64,000 nucleotides of DNA from JBCBAP01 sp038532435. GTDB lineage: Bacteria > Pseudomonadota > Alphaproteobacteria > Rhodobacterales > Rhodobacteraceae. The position numbers and the translations under genes were made by a program. Positions within the stretch are counted from its first letter, which is position 1. Each line of letters opens with the position of its first letter. Under the pieces are notes generated by a model. That model searched no databases. It had not been told where the DNA came from and worked only from the letters and a program-made list of their open reading frames with translations. Location of the stretch: positions 1-64,000 of the forward strand of contig JBCBAP010000010.1 in NCBI GenBank assembly GCA_038532435.1, written 5' to 3'. This document shows positions 1-8,251 of this stretch, in pieces.

Positions 1-1
1 T

Positions 2-1051
2 CAGATGAACCGGTCCCTTGAACGACTCGCGGCGGGGGAGATCGTCGATGAGGACGCATTCGTGGCCCTCGGCCGTTCTTACGGTGCGGCGGAGGCTGAG
101 CTGGGCCGGGTCATTGCCCAAAGTTTCGGCACCATTGCGAGCTCCCTGACAGCGGAGCAGCGGGCGGATCTCGCGCTGATCCGCGCGGGTCATGCGGCTG
201 GCGAGCCGGTCGCGATCCCGCGCCCTGACAGTCGCGCGGCCCTCTCAGACGTAGATCGGAAGGAACTGGTGAACCTCGCCGCGCGCTTCCTCAGCTGGAC
301 GACCGGATCGCCGGAGTTCAACGATTTCGAGGTCGTGGGCAAGCCAAGTCAGCATTTCGGATTTGTCAGTCTGCGCCTTGCCTCCGGGCATGGCGTGCGG
401 CGCGGAGCCGTCGCTCAGGAGGTGCTGGCGATCCTGACGCCCGATCAGCACCGGATGCTGGACGTCGCCGTCGAAGAGAACCTGGAGGCGTTCAACGGGT
501 TCCTCGATGCCCGGGGACACCTTATGCGGGCTCTCGAGGTCGCGCTGACGGGTGAGCAGATTGACCGCGCTGCGGTCCAACGCTTCGGGACCGAGATCGG
601 TGAGATCGAGGCGCAGATGACGTGGGCCCAGGCGACGGCCATGCTCACCGTCCGCGATGCCCTTGCGGAGGCCCAGTTGGATGAACTCCTCGCCTTGCGG
701 GCCAAGTACACGGTCGCACCGGCGGACGAGAGTGCGCAGGCGTCCGTCGATCTCGGGCGTCAGCTGTTTGCGCAGTGTGCGCTTTGTCACGCCTCGTCGC
801 GGGACAACGCGGTGGCCCCGAGCCTCGCGGGGATCCTCGACGGCCAGATCGCTTCGGACGATGGCTTCGATCACTACTCGCCCGCGCTTCGGACCTTCGC
901 GGAGGCGGAGCGCATCTGGAACAGTGCTCTGCTCGACAGCTTTCTGCGGTCGCCACGCGCTCTCGTCCCAGGGACGACCATGGGGTTCGACGGGTTCGAG
1001 AACGCGCGCGATCGGGAGGCAATTCTGGCATATCTCGCGACGCTCGAATGA
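2..1051 (+). CDS. Periplasmic protein with C-terminal cytochrome c domain (5'-partial)
   Basis: The reading frame is open to the left edge, so the true start probably lies outside; the first ATG inside is at position 5. The C-terminal third is a class I cytochrome c domain: haem motif CALCH around residues 258-262 and a likely distal Met in PGTTMGF. The preceding part is helical and repeats a segment ending LTAEQ / LTPDQ, which resembles the LTxxQ signature of Spy/CpxP-like periplasmic metal-sensor or chaperone proteins. One such repeat seems cut by the window edge. A periplasmic electron-transfer role is secure for the C-terminal domain; the partner and the role of the N-terminal part are inference. 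Confidence 0.7.
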   Translation, partial: QMNRSLERLAAGEIVDEDAFVALGRSYGAAEAELGRVIAQSFGTIASSLTAEQRADLALIRAGHAAGEPVAIPRPDSRAALSDVDRKELVNLAARFLSWTTGSPEFNDFEVVGKPSQHFGFVSLRLASGHGVRRGAVAQEVLAILTPDQHRMLDVAVEENLEAFNGFLDARGHLMRALEVALTGEQIDRAAVQRFGTEIGEIEAQMTWAQATAMLTVRDALAEAQLDELLALRAKYTVAPADESAQASVDLGRQLFAQCALCHASSRDNAVAPSLAGILDGQIASDDGFDHYSPALRTFAEAERIWNSALLDSFLRSPRALVPGTTMGFDGFENARDREAILAYLATLE

Positions 1052-1434
1052 TCCGCTATCGAGGCGGATGATGCAGCCCTTCCCGTCAAACCTGCCTTGG
1101 CCAGGCTGACAGTTTCGACCGGGGAACGCGGACACGCACCTCGGCAGTGGCGCAGGCGGGCACCGTCTCGCCAATTCGACAGAACTCAGTGAAACCCCGA
1201 AATCGACGGTCTTGAAGCCCCAAGCACAGGTGAGACCTGTTTGACCATTGCATCGAAACTGTCGAAAACGACTGTGGAGGCACAACTTTTAGCTGCCATG
1301 GCGTCTCTTAAAAACAACCAAATGATGTATAAAGGTTAGATGGTTACGTCGCGCGAACTGGAGTACGCAGTCCGCCGATCCTGAAGATTTCAGTAGCCAG
1401 TCCATGGAGTATCTACACCAAGAGGGGGGCGAAG
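1052..1434. other. Intergenic region upstream of BCCT gene
   Basis: This 383-bp stretch holds no convincing gene; short ORFs on both strands have no family resemblance. It becomes AT-rich around 1305-1345, just the place for the promoter of the osmolyte operon. A strong purine-rich ribosome binding site (GAGGGGGG) precedes the ATG at 1435. I see no clear operator. Confidence 0.5.
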
Positions 1435-3003
1435 ATGTCTGAGGATCTTGAGAGCGGTGAGCATACACGCCCGTCTCTGTTCAACGCGGTGTTCATCATT
1501 TCCCTCGCCTGCGTCGCCGGGATCGGTGGGTGGGGTCTGCTCGATCCTGACACGATGACGAGCACGTTTCTGGGGTTCACCAACTACATGCTCACGGGCA
1601 TCAGCTGGTACTGGCTACTGATCACAACCGGCTTTCTGATCCTCAGCGGCTATCTGGCCTTCGGGCCCTATGGAAGTGTCCGGCTGGGTGCGGATGACGA
1701 ACGCCCTGAGTTTTCCACCGCATCCTGGATCGCGATGCTGTTCGCGGGCGGAATGGGGGCTGGGCTCCTCTTCTGGGGCGTGGCGGAGCCGATCTATCAT
1801 TTCGAGGGCCCGCCTGGAATGGAGGGTGGCACCCCCCGGGCCGCACGCGAGGCGATGGTGATCACCAACCTTCACTGGGGTCTGCATGCGTGGGCCATCT
1901 ACGGTGTGTGTGCGCTGGTCATCGCCTACTTCACCTTCCGCCGGAAACAGACGTCGGAGATCTCGACCCCCATCATGTCGGTCTTTAACGGGCCGGAGGG
2001 CAAACCGATCGGCACGCTTGCGAACGTGCTTGGGGTCCTCGCCGTCGTCTTCGGCCTTGCCGGATCGCTGACGATGGGCACGCTTCAGGTGCGCGGCGGG
2101 CTGAGCGCCGTCTTCGGCTTCGATGCGACCACGACCCTGTCCCTCATCATCATGGGGGTGCTCTTCGTCTGCTACATGCTGTCGGCCACGACCGGTGTCG
2201 ACAAGGGCATCAAGATCCTGTCGAACCTCAACATGATCATCGCCATCGCTCTTCTGATCGTGGTGATCGTGTTCGGGCCGTCGCAGTTCATCCTCGAAAC
2301 CTTCGTCAATTCTATCGGGGAGTACTTCTCCCGCCTGCCTGCGATGGCGTTCAGGATGTTTCCCTATGAGGATCTGGCGGGCTGGACGAGCGGCTGGACC
2401 CTCACATACCTGATCTGGTGGCTGGCCTGGGGACCGTTCGTTGGGATCTTCGTCGCGCGCATCAGCCGGGGGCGGACGATCCGGGAGTTCTGCATCGGCG
2501 TGATCTTCGTGCCGACAATGTTCTCGATCCTCTGGTTCGCGGCCTTTGGCGGCACGGCAATTTATATCGAGCTGTTCGCCGGTGGCGGCCTTGCGGAGCT
2601 CGTCTTCGCCGACGTGACGTCTGCGCTCTTCACCTTCCTCAACTATTTCCCGATGGGGGAGTTCCTGGGCGCGACGGCCTGCCTGCTCATCTTCATCTTC
2701 CTCGTGACATCCGCGGATTCGGGCACGTTCGTCCTGTCGATGATGACGACCGAGGGCAACCTGAACCCGCCGGTGTTCCACAAGATGGTGTGGGGCGTTC
2801 TCATCGCCGTGCTCACCGCGGGAACCCTGCTGACCGGATCGATCCCCGTGGCAAAGGCGATGGCCATCACCGGCGCGCTTCCCTTTTCCGTGATCCTGTT
2901 GCTGCAGATCGTGGGCTTCATGCGCGCGATCCGCAGCGAGCGTCCCGACCGGACCCGCCCGCGGGAGGCACGCGGTCATGTCGACACGGCACCGGCGGAG
3001 TGA
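1435..3003 (+). CDS. BCCT-family betaine/choline/carnitine transporter
   Basis: A 522-residue inner-membrane carrier with about 12 hydrophobic segments. It carries the family's glycine-rich stretch GMGAGLLFWGVAEP (about residues 105-118) and the tryptophan-rich signature WWLAWGPFVG (about 328-337), both lining the trimethylammonium binding path in characterised members. BCCT carriers import compatible solutes such as glycine betaine, choline or DMSP using ion gradients. The short C-terminal tail may sense osmotic strength, as in BetP. A lipoprotein that looks like an osmolyte receptor starts 5 bp after the stop and a UspA-type gene follows, so the three are probably one osmostress operon. The exact substrate cannot be read from sequence. 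Confidence 0.95.
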   Translation: MSEDLESGEHTRPSLFNAVFIISLACVAGIGGWGLLDPDTMTSTFLGFTNYMLTGISWYWLLITTGFLILSGYLAFGPYGSVRLGADDERPEFSTASWIAMLFAGGMGAGLLFWGVAEPIYHFEGPPGMEGGTPRAAREAMVITNLHWGLHAWAIYGVCALVIAYFTFRRKQTSEISTPIMSVFNGPEGKPIGTLANVLGVLAVVFGLAGSLTMGTLQVRGGLSAVFGFDATTTLSLIIMGVLFVCYMLSATTGVDKGIKILSNLNMIIAIALLIVVIVFGPSQFILETFVNSIGEYFSRLPAMAFRMFPYEDLAGWTSGWTLTYLIWWLAWGPFVGIFVARISRGRTIREFCIGVIFVPTMFSILWFAAFGGTAIYIELFAGGGLAELVFADVTSALFTFLNYFPMGEFLGATACLLIFIFLVTSADSGTFVLSMMTTEGNLNPPVFHKMVWGVLIAVLTAGTLLTGSIPVAKAMAITGALPFSVILLLQIVGFMRAIRSERPDRTRPREARGHVDTAPAE

Positions 3004-3008
3004 GGCTC

Positions 3009-4811
3009 ATGAAACATCTCCTCGCCCTTCTCTGCCTTGTCGGCCTCGTCTCCTGCGATGAGGCGCAGGACAGCCTCAAGATCGGCGGAAAGGACTTCAG
3101 TGAAAGCACCATCCTTTCCGAGATGATCGCGGCCCTCGCGGAAGATGCGGGGATCGCGGTTACGCGGCGCACGAACCTTGGCGACACGCGGATCAATCTG
3201 GAAAGCCTCCGTCGAGGCGATATCGACGTCTACCCGGAGTATAACGGGACCGGGCTTGTCATGCTGGGCCAGCCTGCCATGAGCGATGGCGACGCGGCGA
3301 TGGACCGGGTGAGGTCGCTCTATCAGCCGCTTGGACTGGTCTGGGGTGACCGGTTCGGTTTTGCCAACAACTACGGGCTGGCGATGCGGGCGGGCCGGGC
3401 CGAGGAACTCGGCATTACGTCGATCTCCGACCTTGTGGACCGGGCGGGGACCCTGACGATCGGGATCGAAGAGAATTTCCAGACCCGACCGCTCGACGGA
3501 TACGGCCCGATGACGGCTCGCTATGGGATGGAGTTCGGATCCGTGAACGTCCTGCCGTCCGAAGAACGCCCGTCGCTTTACGACAGTCTGCTGGACGGGT
3601 CGGCCGATGTGATCGAGGTGTTCACGACGGACGGGCAGATTGCGGATCTTTCGCTGATCCTGCTCCAGGACGATCTGAATTTCTTCCCGGTCTATGAGGG
3701 CGCGCCACTCATTCGCGCCGATGCGCTCGTCCGATTTCCGGAACTGCAGGGTGCGCTGAGGCGTCTTGCGGGGCGGCTCGATGCGGAGACCATGCAGCGG
3801 CTCAACAGCCAGGTCGATCAGGACGCGCTGGCCCCGCGCGAGGTCGCGCGGGCGGCGCTGGCCGAGATGGGGCTGATCGAGGCGGACGCGGGGCTGGATG
3901 TGTCCGAACCCGTGCTGGTCGCCCATTCGCCGCTGATCGGTGCCGATGCGGAGACTGGGACGGCGCTACGCGCGGTTCGGGAGGCTTATCCGGGCCGTCG
4001 GGTGCTGTTGCAGTCGGAACCCGATCCGCTCGCTGCCGTCGGCACCGGAGACGCGCCCCTTGCCCTGGTCGCGGCGGTGGAGTTTGCCGCGCTTGAGGAC
4101 GGGGGAGAGTTGAGCCCGCGACCGTTCGAGGCGTTCGGTGTCGCCGGACAGGCCTACGTCCATCTCATCGGCCGCGGCGACATTCGCCGGTTCGCCGATG
4201 TGGCGACGCTGGCAACCGGGCCGGAGGGGTCGGCTTCCCATCGCGCCGCGCAGATCATTGCAGCCGCGGTCGATGGCCTCTCCCTCGTGTCGACGGAGGA
4301 TTTGTCGTCTGCGGATGCGGATGCGGCACTTGTGCTCGCACCTATCGGGTCATCGGTCGTGCAGGGTCTGTTGGAAGGTGGACGGCTTCTGCCCATCGAT
4401 GGTTGGGACAGCGGAAACAACCTAGTGCGCTTTCCCCAGTTGCGGCAGGCAAGGATTCCCGCGAGAAGCTATGCCGGGCAGATCTTCGCCGTCGAGACCC
4501 TGTCTTCGCAGCTCGTACTCGCCGGCCCGGTCGTGGTGGATACCGATGCGGTCGGCCCGCAGGGTCCGGGCGCCTCGATCCCGACGGAGGTTTCTGCGCT
4601 GTCCGACGGCACGGTGATCGCGCTCAACAACGCGCTGGGGCAGGGCACGGGCCTTGACCCTGCGATCCGGGCCGCGCCCGCGCTGACCCCGCTGCTCCCG
4701 TCGCCGCCCGCGGCGGTGAACCCGTCCTCGGCCATCTCGCTGATGACGGCGCTGGTCCTGGTGATGTTCGGCTGGCTCATCTGGCTCTACGCGCGCCCGG
4801 AACGGAGGTAA
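3009..4811 (+). CDS. Osmolyte-binding (OpuAC/OsmF-like) lipoprotein with second domain and C-terminal TM anchor
   Basis: The start at 3009 gives a lipoprotein signal (MKHLLALLCLVGLVSC, lipobox LVSC); the longer frame into the BCCT gene is discarded. Residues about 20-290 match glycine-betaine/choline binding proteins of ABC systems (KIGGKDFSESTILSEMIA, DVYPEYNGTG). Residues about 300-555 form a second alpha/beta receptor-like domain, followed by a transmembrane helix near 574-593 and a short basic tail. Normal family members are about 300 residues and end after one domain, so at 600 residues this is an unusual fusion. No ABC permease or ATPase is nearby; instead the gene sits between a BCCT carrier and a UspA protein. 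It may present solute to the carrier or sense it. That role is inference. Confidence 0.8.
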   Translation: MKHLLALLCLVGLVSCDEAQDSLKIGGKDFSESTILSEMIAALAEDAGIAVTRRTNLGDTRINLESLRRGDIDVYPEYNGTGLVMLGQPAMSDGDAAMDRVRSLYQPLGLVWGDRFGFANNYGLAMRAGRAEELGITSISDLVDRAGTLTIGIEENFQTRPLDGYGPMTARYGMEFGSVNVLPSEERPSLYDSLLDGSADVIEVFTTDGQIADLSLILLQDDLNFFPVYEGAPLIRADALVRFPELQGALRRLAGRLDAETMQRLNSQVDQDALAPREVARAALAEMGLIEADAGLDVSEPVLVAHSPLIGADAETGTALRAVREAYPGRRVLLQSEPDPLAAVGTGDAPLALVAAVEFAALEDGGELSPRPFEAFGVAGQAYVHLIGRGDIRRFADVATLATGPEGSASHRAAQIIAAAVDGLSLVSTEDLSSADADAALVLAPIGSSVVQGLLEGGRLLPIDGWDSGNNLVRFPQLRQARIPARSYAGQIFAVETLSSQLVLAGPVVVDTDAVGPQGPGASIPTEVSALSDGTVIALNNALGQGTGLDPAIRAAPALTPLLPSPPAAVNPSSAISLMTALVLVMFGWLIWLYARPERR

Positions 4812-4814
4812 CCC

Positions 4815-5267
4815 ATGGCGGAAAAGCTGCTGGTCCCCATCGATCTTGCCCATGAGTCGTCCTGGAAGAAGGCGCTGCCGCAGGCCTTCGCGCTTGCCGG
4901 CGTGACAGACGCGGACGTGACCATAATGACGGTCGTGCCGGAGGTCCCGAGCGGGATCGACTGGCGCTACACGATCCGGGGGGAGACCGGCGGTTCGGAA
5001 GAGCTCGACGTCGACGCGATGCTGCAGCACGCCCGCACCCGGCTGGAAGAGGTCGGCAAGGAATTTGCCCCGCCGGGAGCGGGTTTCGATGCGCTCGCGC
5101 GATACGGAACGGTGTACGAGGAAATCCTGAACGTGGCGGAGGAACTGGACGTGGGGCAGATCGTGATGGCCGCCCACCGACCGTCCCTTGCCGACTATCT
5201 GATCGGGCCCAATACCGCTCGGGTCGTGCGTCACGCCAACTGCTCGGTGCAGGTCGTCCGCAGTTGA
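4815..5267 (+). CDS. Universal stress protein (UspA family)
   Basis: A single-domain cytoplasmic UspA protein of 150 residues, the usual length. It has the N-terminal beta strand KLLVPIDLA, the VTIMTVVPE strand, and the C-terminal nucleotide-loop region AAHRPSLADYLIGPNTARVV followed by the typical NCSVQVVR strand. The ATP-binding glycine pattern is imperfect (R-P replaces the first glycines), so nucleotide binding is uncertain. A good ribosome site (GGAGG) overlaps the end of the upstream gene, 3 bp away. In the TeaABCD ectoine TRAP system a UspA protein controls the osmolyte carrier, so regulation of the adjacent BCCT carrier is a reasonable inference. Confidence 0.9.
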   Translation: MAEKLLVPIDLAHESSWKKALPQAFALAGVTDADVTIMTVVPEVPSGIDWRYTIRGETGGSEELDVDAMLQHARTRLEEVGKEFAPPGAGFDALARYGTVYEEILNVAEELDVGQIVMAAHRPSLADYLIGPNTARVVRHANCSVQVVRS

Positions 5268-5278
5268 TCTACGCTAAG

Positions 5279-5304
5279 GAGGTGAGCGACGGTCGCATCA
5301 CCTC
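5279..5304. terminator. Bidirectional hairpin between convergent genes
   Basis: Arms GAGGTGAGCGAC and GTCGCaTCACCTC pair over 12 bases with one bulge and almost no loop. The hairpin lies between the UspA stop and the end of the convergent antiporter gene. It is followed by only a moderately T-rich stretch, so termination is likely but not certain. Confidence 0.5.
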
Positions 5305-5318
5305 TCGCTTCTCAACTT

Positions 5319-6884
5319 TCACTCCGGGTGCTGCTGCGTCGTCGCCTCGTGCGCATGGTTGGCGAGGCTCCGTCCAGCCTCGCGCATGGTGAGGTAGGTG
5401 CGGTTCGCCCCGGCCGCTTTGATCTGCTCGACATGCTCCTCGTGCAGTGCGTGGCTGACGATCGGACCCTCGAACCCCTTCGCGCGCAACGTGCGGGCCG
5501 CGATCAGCTTGGCCTCCAGATCGTCCATCGCGAGCACGGCGGCCTTGATCGCCCCCAGATCGACGCTGTTCCAGAAGTTGCTGTCTTCCGCATCGGCAAA
5601 GACCACGTTGCGCCCGGCCTCCGCATGGGCCGCCGCCTTGTAGGTGTCAGCATCCAGACCCACGGGCCGGGACCCGTGTTCGAGGAGGATTTCATAGGCG
5701 GCCGAGCCGGTGCGTCCCATCCCGAAGATCAGAATGTCCGCATCGCCAAGATCCGTTGGCTGTTCATCCGGGTGCCGCGTCCGCCGCTCGAACCTTTGGA
5801 GGCGCGTCTCGAACCGTTCGAAGAGCGGATGGGCGAAGCGGTTGAGCGGCGCGGCGAGGAGGAAGGAGACCGACACCGCGATCGCGAGCGGCACCAGAAA
5901 CTGCTCGGCTGCTGGGATCCCGGCGGCGACGATCAGGCCGAACTCGCTGTAGGCGGTCAGGGACAGTGCGGACAGGAACGCGGTGCGTGCCCGCAGGCGA
6001 AAGGCAACCAGCAGGAAAAAGAAGAGGATGCCCTTCAGCGGCAGCAACACGCCCAGCACGATGGCGAAAATGATGGCGTTCCAATCGGGCAGGCCCGACA
6101 TACCTATCGACAGGAAAAAGCCGACGAGGAAGACTTCCTTGAGTGCCCACAAGGAGCTCGACAGCTCGCTCGCACGGGGGTGGTTGGAGAGGAGCAGCCC
6201 CATCACGAGCGCGCCGATCTCGCCCTTGAGCCCGATGACCTCGAACCCGTAGCCGCCGATCACGAGGCTGAGGGCCATGCCCGCCAACACAAGGACCTCG
6301 TCATGCCCTGCAAAATCGAGGATCCGGTAGAGCAGGGGGCGCAGGAACGGGGCTGTGAGGATCAAGAGCGCCCACGGACCGGGTACCTTGCCCGAAAACA
6401 CCGCCAGCACGACGAGGGCGATGATGTCCTGAACGATCAGGATGCCGATTGCTGCGCGACCGTGGAAATTGCCCATCTCGCGCTTTGCCTCGAGCATCTT
6501 CGCCGCCAGCACGGTGGAGGAGAACGCAAGGGCAATGCCGACGAGCAGGGCGACGGTCCAGTCGCTGGTGAAAAAGAGGCGGGTGATCGGCGTGAAGATC
6601 GCGATGGAGAGCGCGAAATGGAGAAGCGCTCCCCCCACCACATGAGGCTCCCCGATCTGCTTCAGTTTCAGCTTGAGCCCCACCGTGAAGAGCAGGATGA
6701 GTACGCCGAGATTTGCGAGATAGTCGAGAATGGGCCCGGTCGTGCTCGGCATCCCGAAACTGGGGCCGACCGCGTTGATGAAGAAGCCGGCGGCCAGAAA
6801 GCCGACAAGCGGTGGCAGGCCCATCGGTCTTGCCGCCAGTCCGAAAAGGAAGGCGGCGCCAACTGCGAAGACCTCAAAGACCAT
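5319..6884 (-). CDS. KefB/YbaL-type cation:proton antiporter with RCK (TrkA-N) domain
   Basis: A 521-residue CPA2 monovalent cation/proton antiporter. The first about 350 residues contain roughly 11-13 membrane segments, including the GILIVQDIIALVVLAVFSG stretch with the conserved aspartate of the ion path. From about residue 379 there is a Rossmann-type RCK/TrkA-N domain opening with ADILIFGMGRTGSAAYEIL, which binds NAD(H) or a nucleotide to gate transport. There is no C-terminal TrkA-C domain. The start has a G-rich ribosome site (GGGGGCGG). It converges on the osmolyte operon, consistent with a potassium/ion homeostasis locus. Confidence 0.92.
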   Translation of the reverse strand: MVFEVFAVGAAFLFGLAARPMGLPPLVGFLAAGFFINAVGPSFGMPSTTGPILDYLANLGVLILLFTVGLKLKLKQIGEPHVVGGALLHFALSIAIFTPITRLFFTSDWTVALLVGIALAFSSTVLAAKMLEAKREMGNFHGRAAIGILIVQDIIALVVLAVFSGKVPGPWALLILTAPFLRPLLYRILDFAGHDEVLVLAGMALSLVIGGYGFEVIGLKGEIGALVMGLLLSNHPRASELSSSLWALKEVFLVGFFLSIGMSGLPDWNAIIFAIVLGVLLPLKGILFFFLLVAFRLRARTAFLSALSLTAYSEFGLIVAAGIPAAEQFLVPLAIAVSVSFLLAAPLNRFAHPLFERFETRLQRFERRTRHPDEQPTDLGDADILIFGMGRTGSAAYEILLEHGSRPVGLDADTYKAAAHAEAGRNVVFADAEDSNFWNSVDLGAIKAAVLAMDDLEAKLIAARTLRAKGFEGPIVSHALHEEHVEQIKAAGANRTYLTMREAGRSLANHAHEATTQQHPE

Positions 6885-7252
6885 GCCGCCCCCGATCTGT
6901 CTTTGCCCGCGGCGCGTGTCGAACTGTCTGTGACGCCTCTACGAGCCTGTCAAAAGCATGCCGACCCGGGGCGCCCAGTTCAAGACCGGTTCACTCAGAA
7001 GGCGCGACTGCGGCGAGGATTGCACAAGACTTGTGCATCCTCAGTCGATGGTGAAGCGGCACTGGGACCATCGGATCGAGTGCCATGACTGCAAGCTCCG
7101 GGGAGTTAGAACTCAGGATGAACCACCGGTCTCCATCCCCTCACTTGGTGATGTCGTGACTGCGCGTCAGCAGTTCTGGATCCGTGGCGGCTTGCCAAGC
7201 GGGGCCTACCCGTTCAGGTTGCGGGTGTGGGGTGATTGGCCGGAACCGGGGA
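6885..7252. other. Divergent intergenic region
   Basis: This 368-bp region separates the antiporter (leftwards) from the T6SS cargo module (rightwards). A 105-codon ORF (6958-7275) runs through it but has no family resemblance and no ribosome site. The only striking element is the inverted repeat at 7006-7046, listed separately. Confidence 0.5.
7006..7046. promoter_or_regulatory. Large inverted repeat upstream of T6SS cargo genes
   Basis: Left arm GAGGAT-t-GCACAAG (7015-7028), a single central A, then right arm CTTGTGCATCCTC (7030-7042): 13 pairs with a one-base bulge. An outer GACTG/CAGTC pair (7006-7010 and 7042-7046) extends the symmetry past a 5-base insert. It could be an operator, a hairpin in the leader RNA, or the end of an excised element. 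It lies about 210 bp upstream of the DUF4123 start. Confidence 0.55.
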
Positions 7253-8251
7253 ATGTCCGCAGAAAACAACCGTGAACCGCTGGGAAGCGCCGATGTCGAG
7301 CGGATCCTGATCCCGGACGTGATGCCGCTTGATGCGCAGTTCGGTGTTTATCCCCTGCGCGATGTTCCGGCTGCGTTGGAGACTGCGATCTTCGATGGGC
7401 CGGCGCACACTTATGTCGTGGTCGATGGCGCGACACTGAAAGGGTTCCAGGGTGTCGAGACGACGGGGCTGGCGAACACCGAAAGCCTGTTTGATGCTGA
7501 GGGGGCGGAGGCGTCGGGCGTTGCTGCACCGTTTCTCGTTGAGGTGAAACGTGGCTCCCGGTTCCTCAGGGAACTGTTCACGGAAGGGGACGCGCCCTGG
7601 CAGCGGTTCGGAGAGGCGACATTCGTTCTGCTGCGAAGCTCGGCGGAGTTCGGGGAGGTGCGCAGGCACCTGCGGCGTTTCACCAAGCTCCTGGATGATG
7701 AGGGGCGGTGGTTCTACCTTCGCTTTTACGAGCCGAAGCTGCTGACAGCTCTCCTCGACGGGTTCGCGGGAGATCCTGCGCGGCTCAGCCGATGGTTCGA
7801 CATGCTTGGGGACACGCGCATCGATGCGTGGTTCGCGATGGACGGACAGGAGCGGACCGCAACCATCTTCCACCCACGGCCCGGACCGGTTCCGATCTCC
7901 GCACCGATCAGGCTCGATGCGTCCTATCAGCGGGTCCTGGAGGAAATGCAGATGCAGGGGCTCATTGCGCGGATCCACAGCGCCCTGTCTGACGAGATCG
8001 GGCTTCCGAACGGGACGGACCCGGAGCGGGAGGACCGGATGACCCGCGACGCCATTGCTTTCGCCCAGCGGTGCGGCATGCGCAGCGAGCGGGCTCTGGC
8101 CCATGTCGCGGGAGTTGCGCATTTGCGCGGGGCGCCTCTCACCGAACGGGACCTTCAGTCCATCCCGTGGTTTACGGACCCTGGCATCCACCCCAACGCC
8201 CGGGCGCGTCACCTTTTCGAAACGCTCCGCAGCCAGGCCCGTAGCGCATGA
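7253..8251 (+). CDS. DUF4123 T6SS effector adaptor/chaperone
   Basis: A 332-residue cytoplasmic protein. Its N-terminal half follows the DUF4123 pattern: an opening strand (AHTYVVVDGATL), then the aromatic-rich block GEATFVLLRSSAEFGEVRRHLRRF and GRWFYLRFYEPKLLTALL. DUF4123 proteins (Tap/TEC) load effectors onto the VgrG spike of type VI secretion systems and are nearly always encoded directly next to their cargo. The stop overlaps the start of the large downstream gene by 4 bp (ATGA), the arrangement expected for adaptor and effector. No VgrG or T6SS structural gene is in the window. I start at 7253 because it is preceded by a purine-rich site and longer starts add sequence unlike the family. 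Confidence 0.82.
   Translation: MSAENNREPLGSADVERILIPDVMPLDAQFGVYPLRDVPAALETAIFDGPAHTYVVVDGATLKGFQGVETTGLANTESLFDAEGAEASGVAAPFLVEVKRGSRFLRELFTEGDAPWQRFGEATFVLLRSSAEFGEVRRHLRRFTKLLDDEGRWFYLRFYEPKLLTALLDGFAGDPARLSRWFDMLGDTRIDAWFAMDGQERTATIFHPRPGPVPISAPIRLDASYQRVLEEMQMQGLIARIHSALSDEIGLPNGTDPEREDRMTRDAIAFAQRCGMRSERALAHVAGVAHLRGAPLTERDLQSIPWFTDPGIHPNARARHLFETLRSQARSA

Noticed and set aside
1615..2979. 454-codon minus-strand frame
   Set aside because: Antisense of the BCCT carrier; hydrophilic translation with no domain.
2418..3008. N-terminal extension of the osmolyte receptor into the BCCT gene
   Set aside because: It would hide the lipoprotein signal that begins at 3009 and duplicates coding sequence of the carrier in another frame.
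5328..7088. 586-codon frame on the plus strand
   Set aside because: Antisense of the KefB-like gene; composition (many Glu, Gln, Arg, His) and no family resemblance.
6958..7275. 105-codon plus-strand ORF before the DUF4123 gene
   Set aside because: No ribosome site, no family resemblance, spans the inverted repeat and overlaps the DUF4123 start.
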